DNA of 32,728 nt from an uncultured Corynebacterium sp. (GTDB lineage: Bacteria; Actinomycetota; Actinomycetes; Mycobacteriales; Mycobacteriaceae): the NCBI RefSeq assembly GCF_946221105.1, contig NZ_CAMICL010000023.1, forward strand, positions 1-32,728. The letters are read 5' to 3'. Shown here piece by piece: positions 1-9,200 of this stretch (positions are counted from its first letter, which is position 1; each line of letters opens with the position of its first letter). The notes beneath the pieces are model-generated. The model searched no databases. It was not told the origin of the DNA and saw only the letters and a list, made by a program, of their open reading frames with translations. Position numbers and translations under genes: made by a program.

Positions 1-144
1 GCCCCGCCCGGACTGGAGGGCCTCGAGCAATCGCTCAACGACGCCCGCGACGCCATCGCCGACGTCTTCGGCGCCAGCAACAACAACGGCAACGGCAACA
101 ACGCCGGCGCGCCGAACGGCGCCGCCGGCGTCAACCCGAACTAG
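1..144 (+). CDS. C-terminal end of a probable class A penicillin-binding protein (partial)
   Basis: An open frame enters from the left edge and ends at TAG 142-144, giving 47 residues. The visible part begins with a short helix-like stretch (LEQSLNDARDAIADVF) and ends in an Asn/Gly/Ala-rich low-complexity tail, as often seen at the extracellular C-terminus of actinobacterial bifunctional penicillin-binding proteins. No catalytic motif lies in the window, so the identity is inferred from this tail and from the following yqeY-like and metallophosphoesterase genes, which sit next to a PBP gene in related genomes as I recall. It converges with the yqeY-family gene, with only 9 bases between the two stop codons. 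It could be another secreted protein. Confidence 0.45.
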   Translation, partial: APPGLEGLEQSLNDARDAIADVFGASNNNGNGNNAGAPNGAAGVNPN

Positions 145-153
145 CCCGGTGGG

Positions 154-603
154 CTAGCTCAGGCGGGCCTTCACGGCCTCGGAGAGGCGCTTGCCGTCGG
201 CGCGGCCCTCGGCCTTGGCGGTGGCGGCCTTCATAACCTGCCCCATCTGCGCCATGGACTCGGCGCCGGTTTCGGCGATAGCTTCGTCGATAAGCTTGGC
301 AAGCTCGTCGTCATCCAGCTGCTTCGGCTGGTACACCTCGAGGATGCCCGCCTCGGTGAGCTCGGCCTCGGCCAGGTCGTCGCGGCCGTTGGATTTGTAG
401 ATGTCCGCGGACTCGCGGCGCTTCTTGATCTCGCGGGCAATGATTTTTTGGATCTCCGCGTCGTCCACCTCGTGCTTGGAGCCCTCGGTCTCGGCGGTCT
501 GAATCGCGGCCAGCAGCATGCGGATGGTGCCGGTGCGCTCCTTTTCCTTCGCCTTCATGGCTTCCTTGAGGTCTGCGCGGATCTGGTCTTTCAGTGCACT
601 CAT
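154..603 (-). CDS. GatB/YqeY domain-containing protein
   Basis: This 149-residue soluble protein matches the YqeY family in length and character. It opens with MSALKDQIRADLKEAMKAKE, followed by the helical RTGTIRMLLAAIQ segment, and ends in the QMGQVMKAATAKAEGRADGKRLSEAVK helical region typical of the GatB C-terminal (tRNA-binding) fold. YqeY proteins share a domain with the GatB subunit of the tRNA-dependent amidotransferase, but their own role is poorly defined. The start ATG at 603-601 has no Shine-Dalgarno sequence. It lies 7 bases downstream of a TAATCT -10 hexamer, which suggests a leaderless transcript. The gene is divergent from the metallophosphoesterase, whose start lies only about 15 bases away. 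Confidence 0.88.
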   Translation of the reverse strand: MSALKDQIRADLKEAMKAKEKERTGTIRMLLAAIQTAETEGSKHEVDDAEIQKIIAREIKKRRESADIYKSNGRDDLAEAELTEAGILEVYQPKQLDDDELAKLIDEAIAETGAESMAQMGQVMKAATAKAEGRADGKRLSEAVKARLS

Positions 604-610
604 GCATGCG

Positions 611-616
611 AGATTA
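611..616 (-). promoter_or_regulatory. Candidate -10 hexamer for the yqeY-family gene (leaderless)
   Basis: Read on the minus strand, positions 616-611 are TAATCT, fitting the actinobacterial TANNNT -10 pattern. The ATG follows after 7 bases, so the transcript would begin at or next to the start codon. No convincing -35 was identified. Confidence 0.5.
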
Positions 617-618
617 CA

Positions 619-1524
619 GTGGTGCGGGTGAAGAAGTTGACGGGAATCGGAGCACTTTGCCTATCGACGAGCGCCGCAGCGCTGACGTGGGGGTACACCC
701 AACGCAACAATTTCCAGCTGCGTGAATACACATTGCCCCTGCTCGCACCGGGTGTGTTGGACGGCCGTGATGCGTTCAAGGTGTTGCACATCTCGGACCT
801 GCACATGATTCCGGGGCAGAGGCAAAAGGTGGAGTTCGTCTCCAGCCTGGATGCGCTCGAGCCGGACCTGGTGATCAACACCGGCGACAATCTGTCGGAT
901 GTCGGTGGCGTACCGTGGGTGCTCGACGCCCTGGGCCCGCTGCTGAACCGCCCGGGCGCGTTCGTGTTCGGCACCAACGACTACTGGGCGCCGCGGCCGG
1001 TCAACCCGTTGAAGTACCTGACCGGGGCGAAGCGCGAGCCGTCGTACGAGGACCTGCCGTGGGAGGGCATGCGCGCCGCGTTTGTGGAGCGCGGCTGGCA
1101 AGACGCCACCCACGCCCGGCTGGAATTCAAGGCGTCCGGGGTGCGCTTGGCGCTGGCGGGCGTGGACGACCCGCACCACGAGCTGGACCGCTACTCCGAG
1201 GTGGCAGGCGCGCCGAACAGGGACGCGGATCTGTCTCTTGGCCTGCTCCACGCGCCGTACCGGCGGGTGCTGGATTCGTTTGAGGCCGACGGCTACCAGC
1301 TCGCCCTGGCCGGCCACACCCATGGCGGGCAGATCTGCCTCCCCGGTCAGCGCGCGATTGTGACCAACGCCGACATCGACCGCGAGCGCGCATCCGGCCT
1401 GCACAAGTACGGCAACATGTGGATGGAGGTCTCCAACGGCCTGGGCCAGTCCAAGTACGCGCCGGTGCGGCTGTTCTGCCCGCCGTCCGCGAGCCTGATC
1501 CACGTGGTGGAGCGAGGGGAATAG
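619..1524 (+). CDS. Calcineurin-like metallophosphoesterase, membrane-associated
   Basis: The protein is about 301 residues long and carries the metallophosphoesterase signature in order: Asp60-x-His62 in HISDLH, Gly89-Asp90-Asn91 in NTGDN, the actinobacterial GTNDYW variant of GNHD near 118, LLHAPY, and Gly232-His-Thr-His235 in LAGHTHGGQ. An N-terminal hydrophobic stretch (LTGIGALCLSTSAAALTWGY) suggests membrane attachment, as in related YkuE-like proteins. The substrate is not predictable. The frame stays open upstream to 448, but that part overlaps yqeY antisense, so I prefer GTG at 619; GTG at 622 or 628 is equally possible. No Shine-Dalgarno sequence is visible. Next to the probable PBP gene, a role in envelope metabolism is plausible but unproven. 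Confidence 0.85.
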   Translation: MVRVKKLTGIGALCLSTSAAALTWGYTQRNNFQLREYTLPLLAPGVLDGRDAFKVLHISDLHMIPGQRQKVEFVSSLDALEPDLVINTGDNLSDVGGVPWVLDALGPLLNRPGAFVFGTNDYWAPRPVNPLKYLTGAKREPSYEDLPWEGMRAAFVERGWQDATHARLEFKASGVRLALAGVDDPHHELDRYSEVAGAPNRDADLSLGLLHAPYRRVLDSFEADGYQLALAGHTHGGQICLPGQRAIVTNADIDRERASGLHKYGNMWMEVSNGLGQSKYAPVRLFCPPSASLIHVVERGE

Positions 1525-1542
1525 GCCGACCTACCTGGCGTT

Positions 1543-1571
1543 TTGGCCGAATCGCCACCCGGGGGTAATGT
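1543..1571 (+). promoter_or_regulatory. Predicted promoter of the tRNA-Pro gene
   Basis: TTGGCC at 1543-1548 and TAATGT at 1566-1571 are separated by 17 bases, a good sigma-A-type spacing. Transcription would start near 1578, about 30 bases before the mature tRNA 5' end. Confidence 0.55.
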
Positions 1572-1608
1572 GTTGCCAGTACCGCGGGCGAGAGCCCAAA
1601 GATACAAC

Positions 1609-1685
<77 letters not shown>

Positions 1686-1690
1686 TGTAC

Positions 1691-1716
1691 AACCCGCCTT
1701 TCGAGGCGGGTTTTCG
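1691..1716 (+). terminator. Rho-independent terminator of tRNA-Pro
   Basis: AACCCGCCT (1691-1699) and AGGCGGGTT (1704-1712) form a perfect 9-bp stem around a TTCG tetraloop. The stem ends in a run of T residues, 5 bases after the encoded CCA. Confidence 0.92.
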
Positions 1717-1870
1717 CATTTGCCGCGCCGTTGCTCCGAGAGCCCTAACAGATTACGGCAGCCGTTTGCGCCGACCTGGGGCGATGGGGGCAGCCTGACA
1801 GATTCCGCCACGATGAGTCAGGGTCCCCCTCCCGTTAACGCTCTCGCAACATGGCCCCCATCACACTGGT

Positions 1871-1894
1871 GTGTGTACCGCTTCGAGTACACAC
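1871..1894 (+). promoter_or_regulatory. 8-bp inverted repeat upstream of the secreted-protein gene
   Basis: GTGTGTAC (1871-1878) and GTACACAC (1887-1894) are a perfect inverted repeat around 8 bases. It ends 20 bases before the ATG and 7 bases before the ribosome binding site. It could be a protein-binding dyad or a hairpin in the 5' untranslated region. Confidence 0.45.
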
Positions 1895-1914
1895 CTACCC
1901 CCAAGGAGGCCTAC

Positions 1915-2661
1915 ATGAAACGCATCATCACCAGCGCCGCCGCCTGCGCGATCGCGCTCGGTGCCGTCGCCGCCCCGGCACACGCCGCCACCGTCGGCGA
2001 GAAGGACGCGGGCGGCAACTGCGCCGTCAGCCTGACGGACATGGAGAAGGAGTTCATCATGGACACCTTCGATGCGGCCAAGCAGATCGGCTTGCACGAG
2101 CGCGCCCGCGATTTCATCGCCGCTGTGGAAACGGTCTACCCGGGTGTCATGGCCGCCAACGAGTCCGCTCTCAAAGGCGAGGCGCCGGACTACTCCAAGA
2201 TCCTGCCGGCCGAGCTGGTCAAGCCGTACACCGATGCAGTGCGGATGCTCGACGAGGCCGAACCGACCACCGACACCACCCTCGAGGACGTCAACGTGGA
2301 CGCGTGGATGGTCGGCCCCTCCACCACGCCGATGGCTGAAGCCCCGTTCACCGAGGGCACCGAGCTCTACGAGGCATGGTCCGCAACCCCCAGCGGCATG
2401 CTCTTCATGAACCAGCAGCTTATCGACGTAGCTAACGCCGCAGCCGCCGCCTCCTGCACCAGCGGCGACGCGATGGAGATGGACTTCCCCACCGCCCCCA
2501 TCACGCTGGACAAGACCAAGCCGGTCGACATGAAGGACACCCCGTACGTCGCCGCTATCGTCGGCGGCGTGATCGCTGCCCTGCTGGCGCTGGCTGGCAT
2601 TGTAGCGGCGCTGCCGATGCTGGGTATCAACGTGCCCGGCATGAACATGCCCGGCTTGTAG
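1915..2661 (+). CDS. Secreted protein of unknown function with C-terminal membrane anchor
   Basis: I do not recognise the family of this 248-residue protein. The start ATG 1915 is fixed by a strong AAGGAGG at 1902-1908 and by a clear signal peptide (MKRIITSAAA then a hydrophobic core, cleavage near APAHAA about residue 24). The mature part is acidic and probably mostly helical. It holds two Cys residues that could form a disulphide (one in GNCAVSL, one in ASCTSGD). Near the C-terminus, YVAAIVGGVIAALLALAGIV is a membrane segment, followed by a short Met/Pro/Gly tail. This layout (signal peptide, ectodomain, single C-terminal segment, no LPXTG) is common among corynebacterial envelope proteins. 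The gene converges with the tandem alkaline phosphatase, and a GC-rich inverted repeat separates them. Confidence 0.8.
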   Translation: MKRIITSAAACAIALGAVAAPAHAATVGEKDAGGNCAVSLTDMEKEFIMDTFDAAKQIGLHERARDFIAAVETVYPGVMAANESALKGEAPDYSKILPAELVKPYTDAVRMLDEAEPTTDTTLEDVNVDAWMVGPSTTPMAEAPFTEGTELYEAWSATPSGMLFMNQQLIDVANAAAAASCTSGDAMEMDFPTAPITLDKTKPVDMKDTPYVAAIVGGVIAALLALAGIVAALPMLGINVPGMNMPGL

Positions 2662-2687
2662 TCCAAAGAGCCGCGTCAATGACACAT

Positions 2688-2722
2688 CCCGCCCACCCCT
2701 TAAGAATTGCGGGGTGGACGGG
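2688..2722. terminator. Hairpin between converging genes
   Basis: CCCGCCCACCCC (2688-2699) and GGGGTGGACGGG (2711-2722) pair over 12 positions with one mismatch around an 11-base loop. It lies between the stops of the secreted-protein gene and the alkaline phosphatase. It has no strong T run on either strand, so bidirectional termination is an inference from position. Confidence 0.55.
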
Positions 2723-2748
2723 ACGTGGCGTCGATAAGCGTGAGGCGT

Positions 2749-5700
2749 TTAGCGCTTCGCGATCGGGCCAAGCACCTCATCGATCGGGAACGGGAAGAGC
2801 AGCGAGATGAGCGACAGCAGGCCGATGATGCCCGAGATGGACAGCACGGCGATCAGCCACGGGCTGGTGGTCGAGGATCCCTGCGCAGAGCCCTCGGAAT
2901 CGCCCTCCGGCTGGGCCTCAACCGGCGTCATCGTGGTGTCGAAGGTGAGACCGTGGTTAATGCTCTCGATGCCGAGAGCATTATTGACCAGGAAGAACAG
3001 GTCAGTCTGGTCGATCTGGCCGGTCACGTTCGCCGCACCCGGGCCGGATGCCGCGACGCGCAGCTGCGCGCCGGTGTGCTGCTGGCCACCGAGGGCGTCC
3101 TCGTCCTCGTTTGTCTTGGAGGTGGCGAAGTTGACGGCCATGGTGGAGCCATCCACCGTGGTCAGCTGGGTCACGCGGCCAGCGGTGTTGGCGTTGTCGT
3201 AGGTGATCTGCGCGGTGTGGGCGTGGTCGGCGGTGGCGACGATGAGGGTCTCCTCGCCAGTCTCTTCGACCCACTTCTGCACAGCCTGGACGGCCTCGTC
3301 GAGCTGACCAACCTCACCGATCAGGCCGCAGGCGTCCGCCTGGTGGTCGGCCTTGTCCGGGGACGCGGACTCGACCTGGAGCAGGAATCCGTTGTCGTTC
3401 TGCAGCAGCTCCAGCGCCTTGGAGGTCATCGCGCCCAAGCGCGGGGTCTCCTCGGTGAACTCCGGGTTCGCCACACAGGTCGCCGGCTGCTGGTCGCCAC
3501 CGTCGGTCGTCGGGATGGACTGGTTGAGCACGCGCGGCATGTTGCCCTCGGAGAACAGGCCCAGCACCGGCTTGTCGGAATTGGCCTCGGCGATGGCCTC
3601 AAGCTCGGACGCGTTCGTCACAACCTGGTAGCCGTTGTCCTTCGCGTTGTCCAACACCGACTTGCCGGCGGTCCAGGTGTTGCCGCTGGCGTTCCACTTG
3701 CCGCCTTGAACGACCTCGGTGTCGAAGTACTTGCTGCCGCCGCCGAGAGTGACGTCGGCGCGCAGGTCCACGATCTGCTCCGAGATGGAGCCCAAACCGC
3801 CGTTTTCACGCAGCTGATCGCCCTTGGCCACCTTCTTGTCGCCGGACGGTGCGTAGTAGGAGCGGTCGAGCGCGTGCGCGGCGAAGGCCGCCGGGGTGGC
3901 GTCCTGGATCTCGGCAGTGGAGACGTTGCCGATCTTCATCCCGCGGGCCTTGGCCAGCTCACCCATGGTGGCGACCGGCTTACCGGCGTTGTCCACACCG
4001 ATGGCGCCGTTGTACGACTTCACGCCGGAGTTCCATGCGGTACCGGTGGCGGCGGAGTCTGCCACGTAGTTTGGCAGGCCGGTCTCCTTATCCAGGGAGA
4101 AGGTGGTCAGGTAGCCGGTATAGTCCAGGTTGTCCAGGCCCTCGAAGCGGCCAGCGGAGCCCTTCAGGTAGTTGCGGGCTGCGGTGATCTCGGAATCACC
4201 GGTGCCGTCGCCGATCAGGACCACGACGTTCTTCGCCTTGGCGTTGTCGATGCCCTGGCCGTCCTTGCCAAACTGGGCGCAGTCGCCCACCTTCGGAGCT
4301 TCGCCAGCGGCGACGAGGTAGCAGAGCTCGTCGCCCGGCTTCGCCTTGGAGCGGTTGGCCAGGGATACGACCTTGTTGTCCTTATTGATCTTCCACGGCT
4401 TCTGGCCACCGTCGGTGCCGCCGTTGAGTCCGAGCGCGTTCGCCATGACGTAGAAGGCGTCGGTCTGGTCGAGCTGGCCGTTGACGTTCTCGGAACCCGG
4501 ACCGAAGCCTGCGATGCGCACCTGGGTGCCGGTGTGCATCATGGAGAAGCCCGGGGTGTCGAACGGGTCGCCGTTTTCCTTCTTGTCAAAAACTGGGTTG
4601 CCGTTCTCATCCAACCACGGCTGGGTGCCGAAACCGACGGACATGACCGCGCCGCCGTCCTTCGGGGACTGCAGGCGGGTCACAGCAGAGACGGACGGGC
4701 GCCCGTCCGGGATGATTTCCGCGGTGTGTGCGTGGTCGGCGGTGACGACGATCATGGTCTCACCGTCAGCCTTGGCAAAGTCCAGGGCCTCCTTGATCAC
4801 CTCGTCGATCTGCTCGGTCTCGCCGATCATGCCGCAGGCGTCGGCCGCGTGGTCCGCCTTGTCGATGGATGCGGACTCGACCTGCAGGAAGAAGCCCTTG
4901 TCGGAGCTCTTGTCGTCGAGAAGCTCGATGGCCTTCTTGGTCATTTCAGCTGCGGACGGCTCGTCACCGCGATCAGCTTCCTTGCAGACCTCAGGCTCGG
5001 TGGTGCCATCGGACTTCACCGGTACGGTCTGCTCGAACTTGCGGGTCATGTTTTTGTCGTGGAACAGGCCGAGCACCGGCTGGTCCTGGTTCGCTACGGT
5101 GATGTCCTCGAGGCCCTGCTTGTCGTCGACAACCTGGTAGCCCTTGGCAATCGCGTTCTCGCGGACGGACTTGCCGGCCTCCCAGTCAGCGCCGCCGTCG
5201 TTCTTCTCCGTCAGGAACGGGTTGCGGTTTTCGCCGCCCTCAAGCACCTCGGCGTCGAAGTACTTGCGGCCGCCGCCCAGAGTAACGTCGGCGCGAGTAT
5301 CGATGATCTGCTCGGAGATGGATCCGAGACCGCCGTTTTCGCGAGCTTCAGCACCCTTGACCGGCTTCGCGTCGCCGGACGGCGCGTAGTAGCCACGCTT
5401 GGAAATGTGGGAGTGCATCGCGCCCGGAGTGGCGTCCTGGATCTCCGCGGTGGAGACGTTGCCGGTGCGCATGCCGGCGTTCTTGGCCATCTCCAGGAGG
5501 TTCTCATGCGGCTTGCCTGTGATGTCCACGGACAGCGCGCCGTTGTAGGTCTTTCCACCGGTGGACCAGCCCGTCGCGGACGCGGCGGAGTCGGTGACGT
5601 ACTGACGCTTGCCGTCCTCACCGATTGCGAAGGTGGTGTACGCGCCGGACGCGGTGAGCTCGTCGAGGCCCTCGAAGCGACCGTTCGCGCCCTTGAGGTA

Positions 5701-5979
5701 GTTGCGCGCCGCGGTGATCTCCTGGTGGCCCATGCCGTCGCCCAGGATGAAGATGACGTTGCGGGCCTGGGCGTCGGAGTTGCCCTGGCCGCCCTTGCCA
5801 AACTGGGTGCAATCGCCCGGCTGCGGCGCGACGACGTTGCCTTCGGAATCAATGGAGATGCAGGTGTCCTTGCCGTTGAACGCCTGCTCCGCGGACTGAG
5901 CGAGAGAAACCGGCAGATTCGCCAGTGCCAGCGCGGAGACGCTGACGACAGCTGCCACTGCCTTGGAGGAGAAACGCAT
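2749..5979 (-). CDS. Secreted alkaline phosphatase with two complete tandem catalytic domains
   Basis: This 1076-residue protein has an N-terminal signal peptide (cleavage near residue 28) and two alkaline phosphatase (PhoA family) domains, about 38-520 and 553-1005. Both keep the recognisable catalytic and metal ligands. Domain 1 has Asp81 (GDGMG), nucleophile Ser131 (TDSAAS), Glu368/Asp373/His377 (VESASIDKADH), Asp415-His416 (TADHAHT) and His482 (HTGTQ). Domain 2 has Asp591, Ser642, Glu870/Asp875/His879, Asp918-His919 and His968. Equivalent N-terminal residues are 510-511 apart, and each copy begins with a short PGDC-QFGK segment. A Ser/Gly/Thr linker and one membrane segment (about 1040-1063) anchor the C-terminus. 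The expected role is release of phosphate from organic esters outside the cell. The start is set by CAAGGAATT 7 bases before ATG 5979. Usual family members have one domain of about 450-550 residues. Confidence 0.93.
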   Translation of the reverse strand: MRFSSKAVAAVVSVSALALANLPVSLAQSAEQAFNGKDTCISIDSEGNVVAPQPGDCTQFGKGGQGNSDAQARNVIFILGDGMGHQEITAARNYLKGANGRFEGLDELTASGAYTTFAIGEDGKRQYVTDSAASATGWSTGGKTYNGALSVDITGKPHENLLEMAKNAGMRTGNVSTAEIQDATPGAMHSHISKRGYYAPSGDAKPVKGAEARENGGLGSISEQIIDTRADVTLGGGRKYFDAEVLEGGENRNPFLTEKNDGGADWEAGKSVRENAIAKGYQVVDDKQGLEDITVANQDQPVLGLFHDKNMTRKFEQTVPVKSDGTTEPEVCKEADRGDEPSAAEMTKKAIELLDDKSSDKGFFLQVESASIDKADHAADACGMIGETEQIDEVIKEALDFAKADGETMIVVTADHAHTAEIIPDGRPSVSAVTRLQSPKDGGAVMSVGFGTQPWLDENGNPVFDKKENGDPFDTPGFSMMHTGTQVRIAGFGPGSENVNGQLDQTDAFYVMANALGLNGGTDGGQKPWKINKDNKVVSLANRSKAKPGDELCYLVAAGEAPKVGDCAQFGKDGQGIDNAKAKNVVVLIGDGTGDSEITAARNYLKGSAGRFEGLDNLDYTGYLTTFSLDKETGLPNYVADSAATGTAWNSGVKSYNGAIGVDNAGKPVATMGELAKARGMKIGNVSTAEIQDATPAAFAAHALDRSYYAPSGDKKVAKGDQLRENGGLGSISEQIVDLRADVTLGGGSKYFDTEVVQGGKWNASGNTWTAGKSVLDNAKDNGYQVVTNASELEAIAEANSDKPVLGLFSEGNMPRVLNQSIPTTDGGDQQPATCVANPEFTEETPRLGAMTSKALELLQNDNGFLLQVESASPDKADHQADACGLIGEVGQLDEAVQAVQKWVEETGEETLIVATADHAHTAQITYDNANTAGRVTQLTTVDGSTMAVNFATSKTNEDEDALGGQQHTGAQLRVAASGPGAANVTGQIDQTDLFFLVNNALGIESINHGLTFDTTMTPVEAQPEGDSEGSAQGSSTTSPWLIAVLSISGIIGLLSLISLLFPFPIDEVLGPIAKR

Positions 5980-6057
5980 AAGAATTCCTTGAGGTAAGAG
6001 GGACGGTTTTTGTAACCACTGCGCAAGCTACTCCCAGATTGCGTACAGGAGGCTACA

Positions 6058-6075
6058 TTCAGGTGAATTTCAGGT
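6058..6075 (-). promoter_or_regulatory. Pho-box-like direct repeat upstream of the alkaline phosphatase
   Basis: On the minus strand ACCTGAA occurs twice (6075-6069 and 6064-6058) with an exact 11-base period. Direct repeats with an 11-bp period are typical of OmpR/PhoB-type response regulators, and a similar tandem arrangement has been described for phosphate-starvation genes of C. glutamicum. The site lies about 80-95 bases upstream of the phosphatase ATG. No convincing -10 was fixed next to it. Confidence 0.5.
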
Positions 6076-6202
6076 TACGTCCGTATCGGCGCAGCTCCTG
6101 GGCCCTATATGTGCTGCAGGTAAGTGAAATCGGTGTTCAACTAGCGGCGCTTTATTCGTCACGAGAGGTCTGACCACTCCCCCAGCAACCGGACCTTCAA
6201 TG

Positions 6203-6236
6203 CAAAAACGGCCTTCGGATCGCTCCGTAGGCCGTC
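6203..6236 (-). terminator. Rho-independent terminator of the giant surface-protein gene
   Basis: Read on the minus strand, ACGGCCT (6235-6229) pairs with AGGCCGT (6214-6208). An inner CGGA/TCCG stem closes a four-base loop, and a run of five T residues follows. It starts about 25 bases after the stop codon. The + strand also has a T-rich flank, but no gene ends there in that direction. Confidence 0.88.
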
Positions 6237-6260
6237 TTTCTTCGCGCGGGCTAGCGCGAG

Positions 6261-9200
6261 TTACTTCTCGCCTGTCGGTTTCGCTGCGGTGGTCAGCGCG
6301 TTCTTCTTGGAAGAACCAGCCTCACGGGAGGAAGACCCGGCCTTTGCGCCGTCAGTCTTCTCCGACGACGCACCGAAGTCCAGCTTGCGCTCGGTGGATC
6401 CGAGCACGGTCATCCCGTTGTCGAAGCCCTCCTCGCTACAAGCCTGCGCGATCAGCGTGCCCGTCAGCGCGACTGCAGCAAGGGCGCCGAGGGCGATACC
6501 CACCGGGCGCAGCTGCTCGCCGTAGCCGGCGAAGCGCTGATTGAACTGCTGGTTCAGCGCGTTGGCCTGAGCCTCCGCCTGGCGGACCCACTCCGGCTTC
6601 TCAATGCCACGGTGGCCGTGGCCGAAGTCCGGGGTGTTCTCGCGGACGAATGCCTCCCAGCGGGCGTTCAACGCGCCGGATGCCTGGTTGATCTGCGGGC
6701 CGTACATCTCGTTGATGCCGTAGCCGATTGCGCCGAGAAGACCGACCGGCAGCAGCCACAGCAGCGGGCTGTTCGCGGCGAACGCGTTGGCGACGCAGCG
6801 CTCCGCGGACGAGCCCTTCTCGTCCTCCACCGGAGTATCCGGCTTCGGCTGCTCCGGCTTCGGATCCTCCGGCTTTTCCTCGACCGGTTTGCCGGTGCCC
6901 ACGCGGATGACCAGGTTGGTCGGCTCGCGCAGCGTCTCGTCGGTCACCGTCGGGTCGCCGAGTTCCTTGCCTTCCTTCATCTCCCAGACCTTGGTGGTGC
7001 GCTTGGCACCATTTTCGCCATGGGTGTCCACCTTGACCACACCAGCGGCCAGGGTGTCGTCCTCGATGAAGATGGTCTCGAACGGGATCGGCTCGGTGAT
7101 GACCTCGCGTTTTTCCTGCACATCCTTCGCGGTGCCGATCTCCAGAAGGTAATCCTGCGGCTCGGTGACAGTGGTGGCGGTGTCGCCCACGTGCTGCACC
7201 AGGCCCGGCTTACCTTCCTGGATCACCTTGTGCTCGCCAGCTGGCAGGTTCGGGTTCTCCGTCGCAATCACCTTGAACGGCAGCGGCTCAAGCCAGTTCA
7301 GCTGGTCCGGCTGCTTCGCACCAACGCGGACGAGGCGCGGGATGGCGTCCAGGGTGTTTTCCACGGTGGTCTCATCATCGACGGTGGTCACACGGACGGT
7401 GCCCGGCGTGCCCTCGCGGACAACAACCTGCTCGCCCGGCTCGAGCGACGGGTCGAAGATCAGCTGCGTGGTCGGCGGAACCTCCAGCTCGGTCACGGAC
7501 GCGTTCTTCGGCGTCTTCTTGGTGCCGATGCGGACGACGGCGTTCTTCGGCTCGCGGGTCCGCTCGGTGTTCGTGGTCGGTTCGCCAACCAGCTGGCCGT
7601 CCTTAAAGTCCTGGGTGGTGGTGACAACTTCTTCACCGACTTCACCCTGCTCGATGCGCTGCGCGCCCTCCGGCAGATCGGGGTCGTAAATCACCTCGGT
7701 CTCGAACGGCACCGGACGCGTCACCTTGGTCACGGCGACATCGTCCTTCGGGCCGTATTCGACGATGCGCTCGACCGGTTTCTTCTCCTCGAGCTTGGTC
7801 ACCTCGCCGGTTGCCGGGTCTGCGGAGTACTTCGTGGAGCCGTTCTCGCCAACCTGCACAACGCGACTCTCGCCGGGTGCGAGCTCGGGGTTGGGCTTAA
7901 CGGTCGTGTTGAACGGAACCTCGGAGGTCCAGGTGAACGGGTTGGTTTCCGCCTGCTTGGTGCCCACGCGCACAATGCGCTGGACCGGCTTCTGCGTTTC
8001 AACCTCTTCGATCGTCCACACCGGCTTGCCGTCGACCATCTCCAGCTTCGGGCGGAGCGTCTTGGAGCCCGGGGTGCCCTCCTGATCGACGACCTCTTCA
8101 CCCGCAGGCAGGTTCGGGTCGAACTCGTACTTCACCGGGTACGCGACCGGGATGGTGAGGGGCTCAACGCTTGGCGACGGCGCCGGGGCCGGCTCATCCG
8201 GATCCACCTGCTTCGTACCGACGCGGATGATGGCCTTCTTCGGAGCCTTGGTCTCCTCGGTGGAGATGGTCGGCTCGCCGGAAGGCTTGCCGTCCTTAAT
8301 CTCCTGCGTCGAGGTGATCAGCTCTTCGCCCTTTTCGCCCTGCTGGTCGACGACCTGCTCGCCTGCCGGCAGCGTGTCGTCGAAGACGATCTCAGTCTCG
8401 AAGGCGACCTCGCGGGTCTTGGTGGAGGTCAGCGTCTGGTCAGCGATGGTCGGGCCGTACTCAATGAGCGCGTCCACCGGATCCTTGGTCTGCTCTTCCT
8501 TCGGGGTCACCGTTGCGTCGCTGCCCTTGGAAGAGAAGTCAGCGGTGAACTTCTTCTCACCCAGCACGCCCTCGGTGACAACCTTGACCTCGCCCGGCTT
8601 CAGCTCAGGGTTCGGCTTGACCTCGGTGTTGAACGGCACCGGTGCGGTCCACTCGACCTGCTCGGTAGCCTCATCCGGCTTCGTGCCGACAGCGATGATC
8701 TGCTCAGTCGGCTCTTCCAGGATCTCCTCGGTGGAGGTCGCCTCGCCCTTCGGCTGGCTGTTCTCAACCGGCTGCGTGACGGTGACCTTCTTCGTGCCCG
8801 GCTTGCCTTCCTGGGTGACCTTCTGCTCGCCCGGCGCCAAGGTCGGGTCGTAGACAACGCGGGTCGGGAACGGGATCTCGGCCTCAACAGAGTTCACGGT
8901 CTGGCCGGCGGTCTTGGTGCCCACGCGGATGATCTGCTCAGTCGGCTCCTTGGTGCGCTCCGTGGTGACGGTCGGGTCACCGGATGGCTTGCCGTCGACA
9001 AGCTTCTGCGTGGAAGTGGAGACCTCATTGCCGAGCTCACCTGGCTGATCGACGACCTGCTCGCCCTCTGCGAGGGTGTCATCGAAGACGACCTTGGTGG
9101 TGAACGGAATCGGCTTGTCGGTCTTGGTCACCAGCTCTTGGGCGTCCAGGCGTGGGCCGACCTCGATGATGCGCTCGACCGGGTCCTTGTTGGTCTCTTC

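Noticed and set aside
448..618. N-terminal extension of the metallophosphoesterase
   Set aside because: This part is antisense to the yqeY-family gene and adds a segment without family similarity before the natural hydrophobic N-terminus.
2707..5997. A 1096-codon open frame antisense to the alkaline phosphatase
   Set aside because: Same reason: it mirrors the phosphatase codons, even echoing its internal duplication, and has no start signals.
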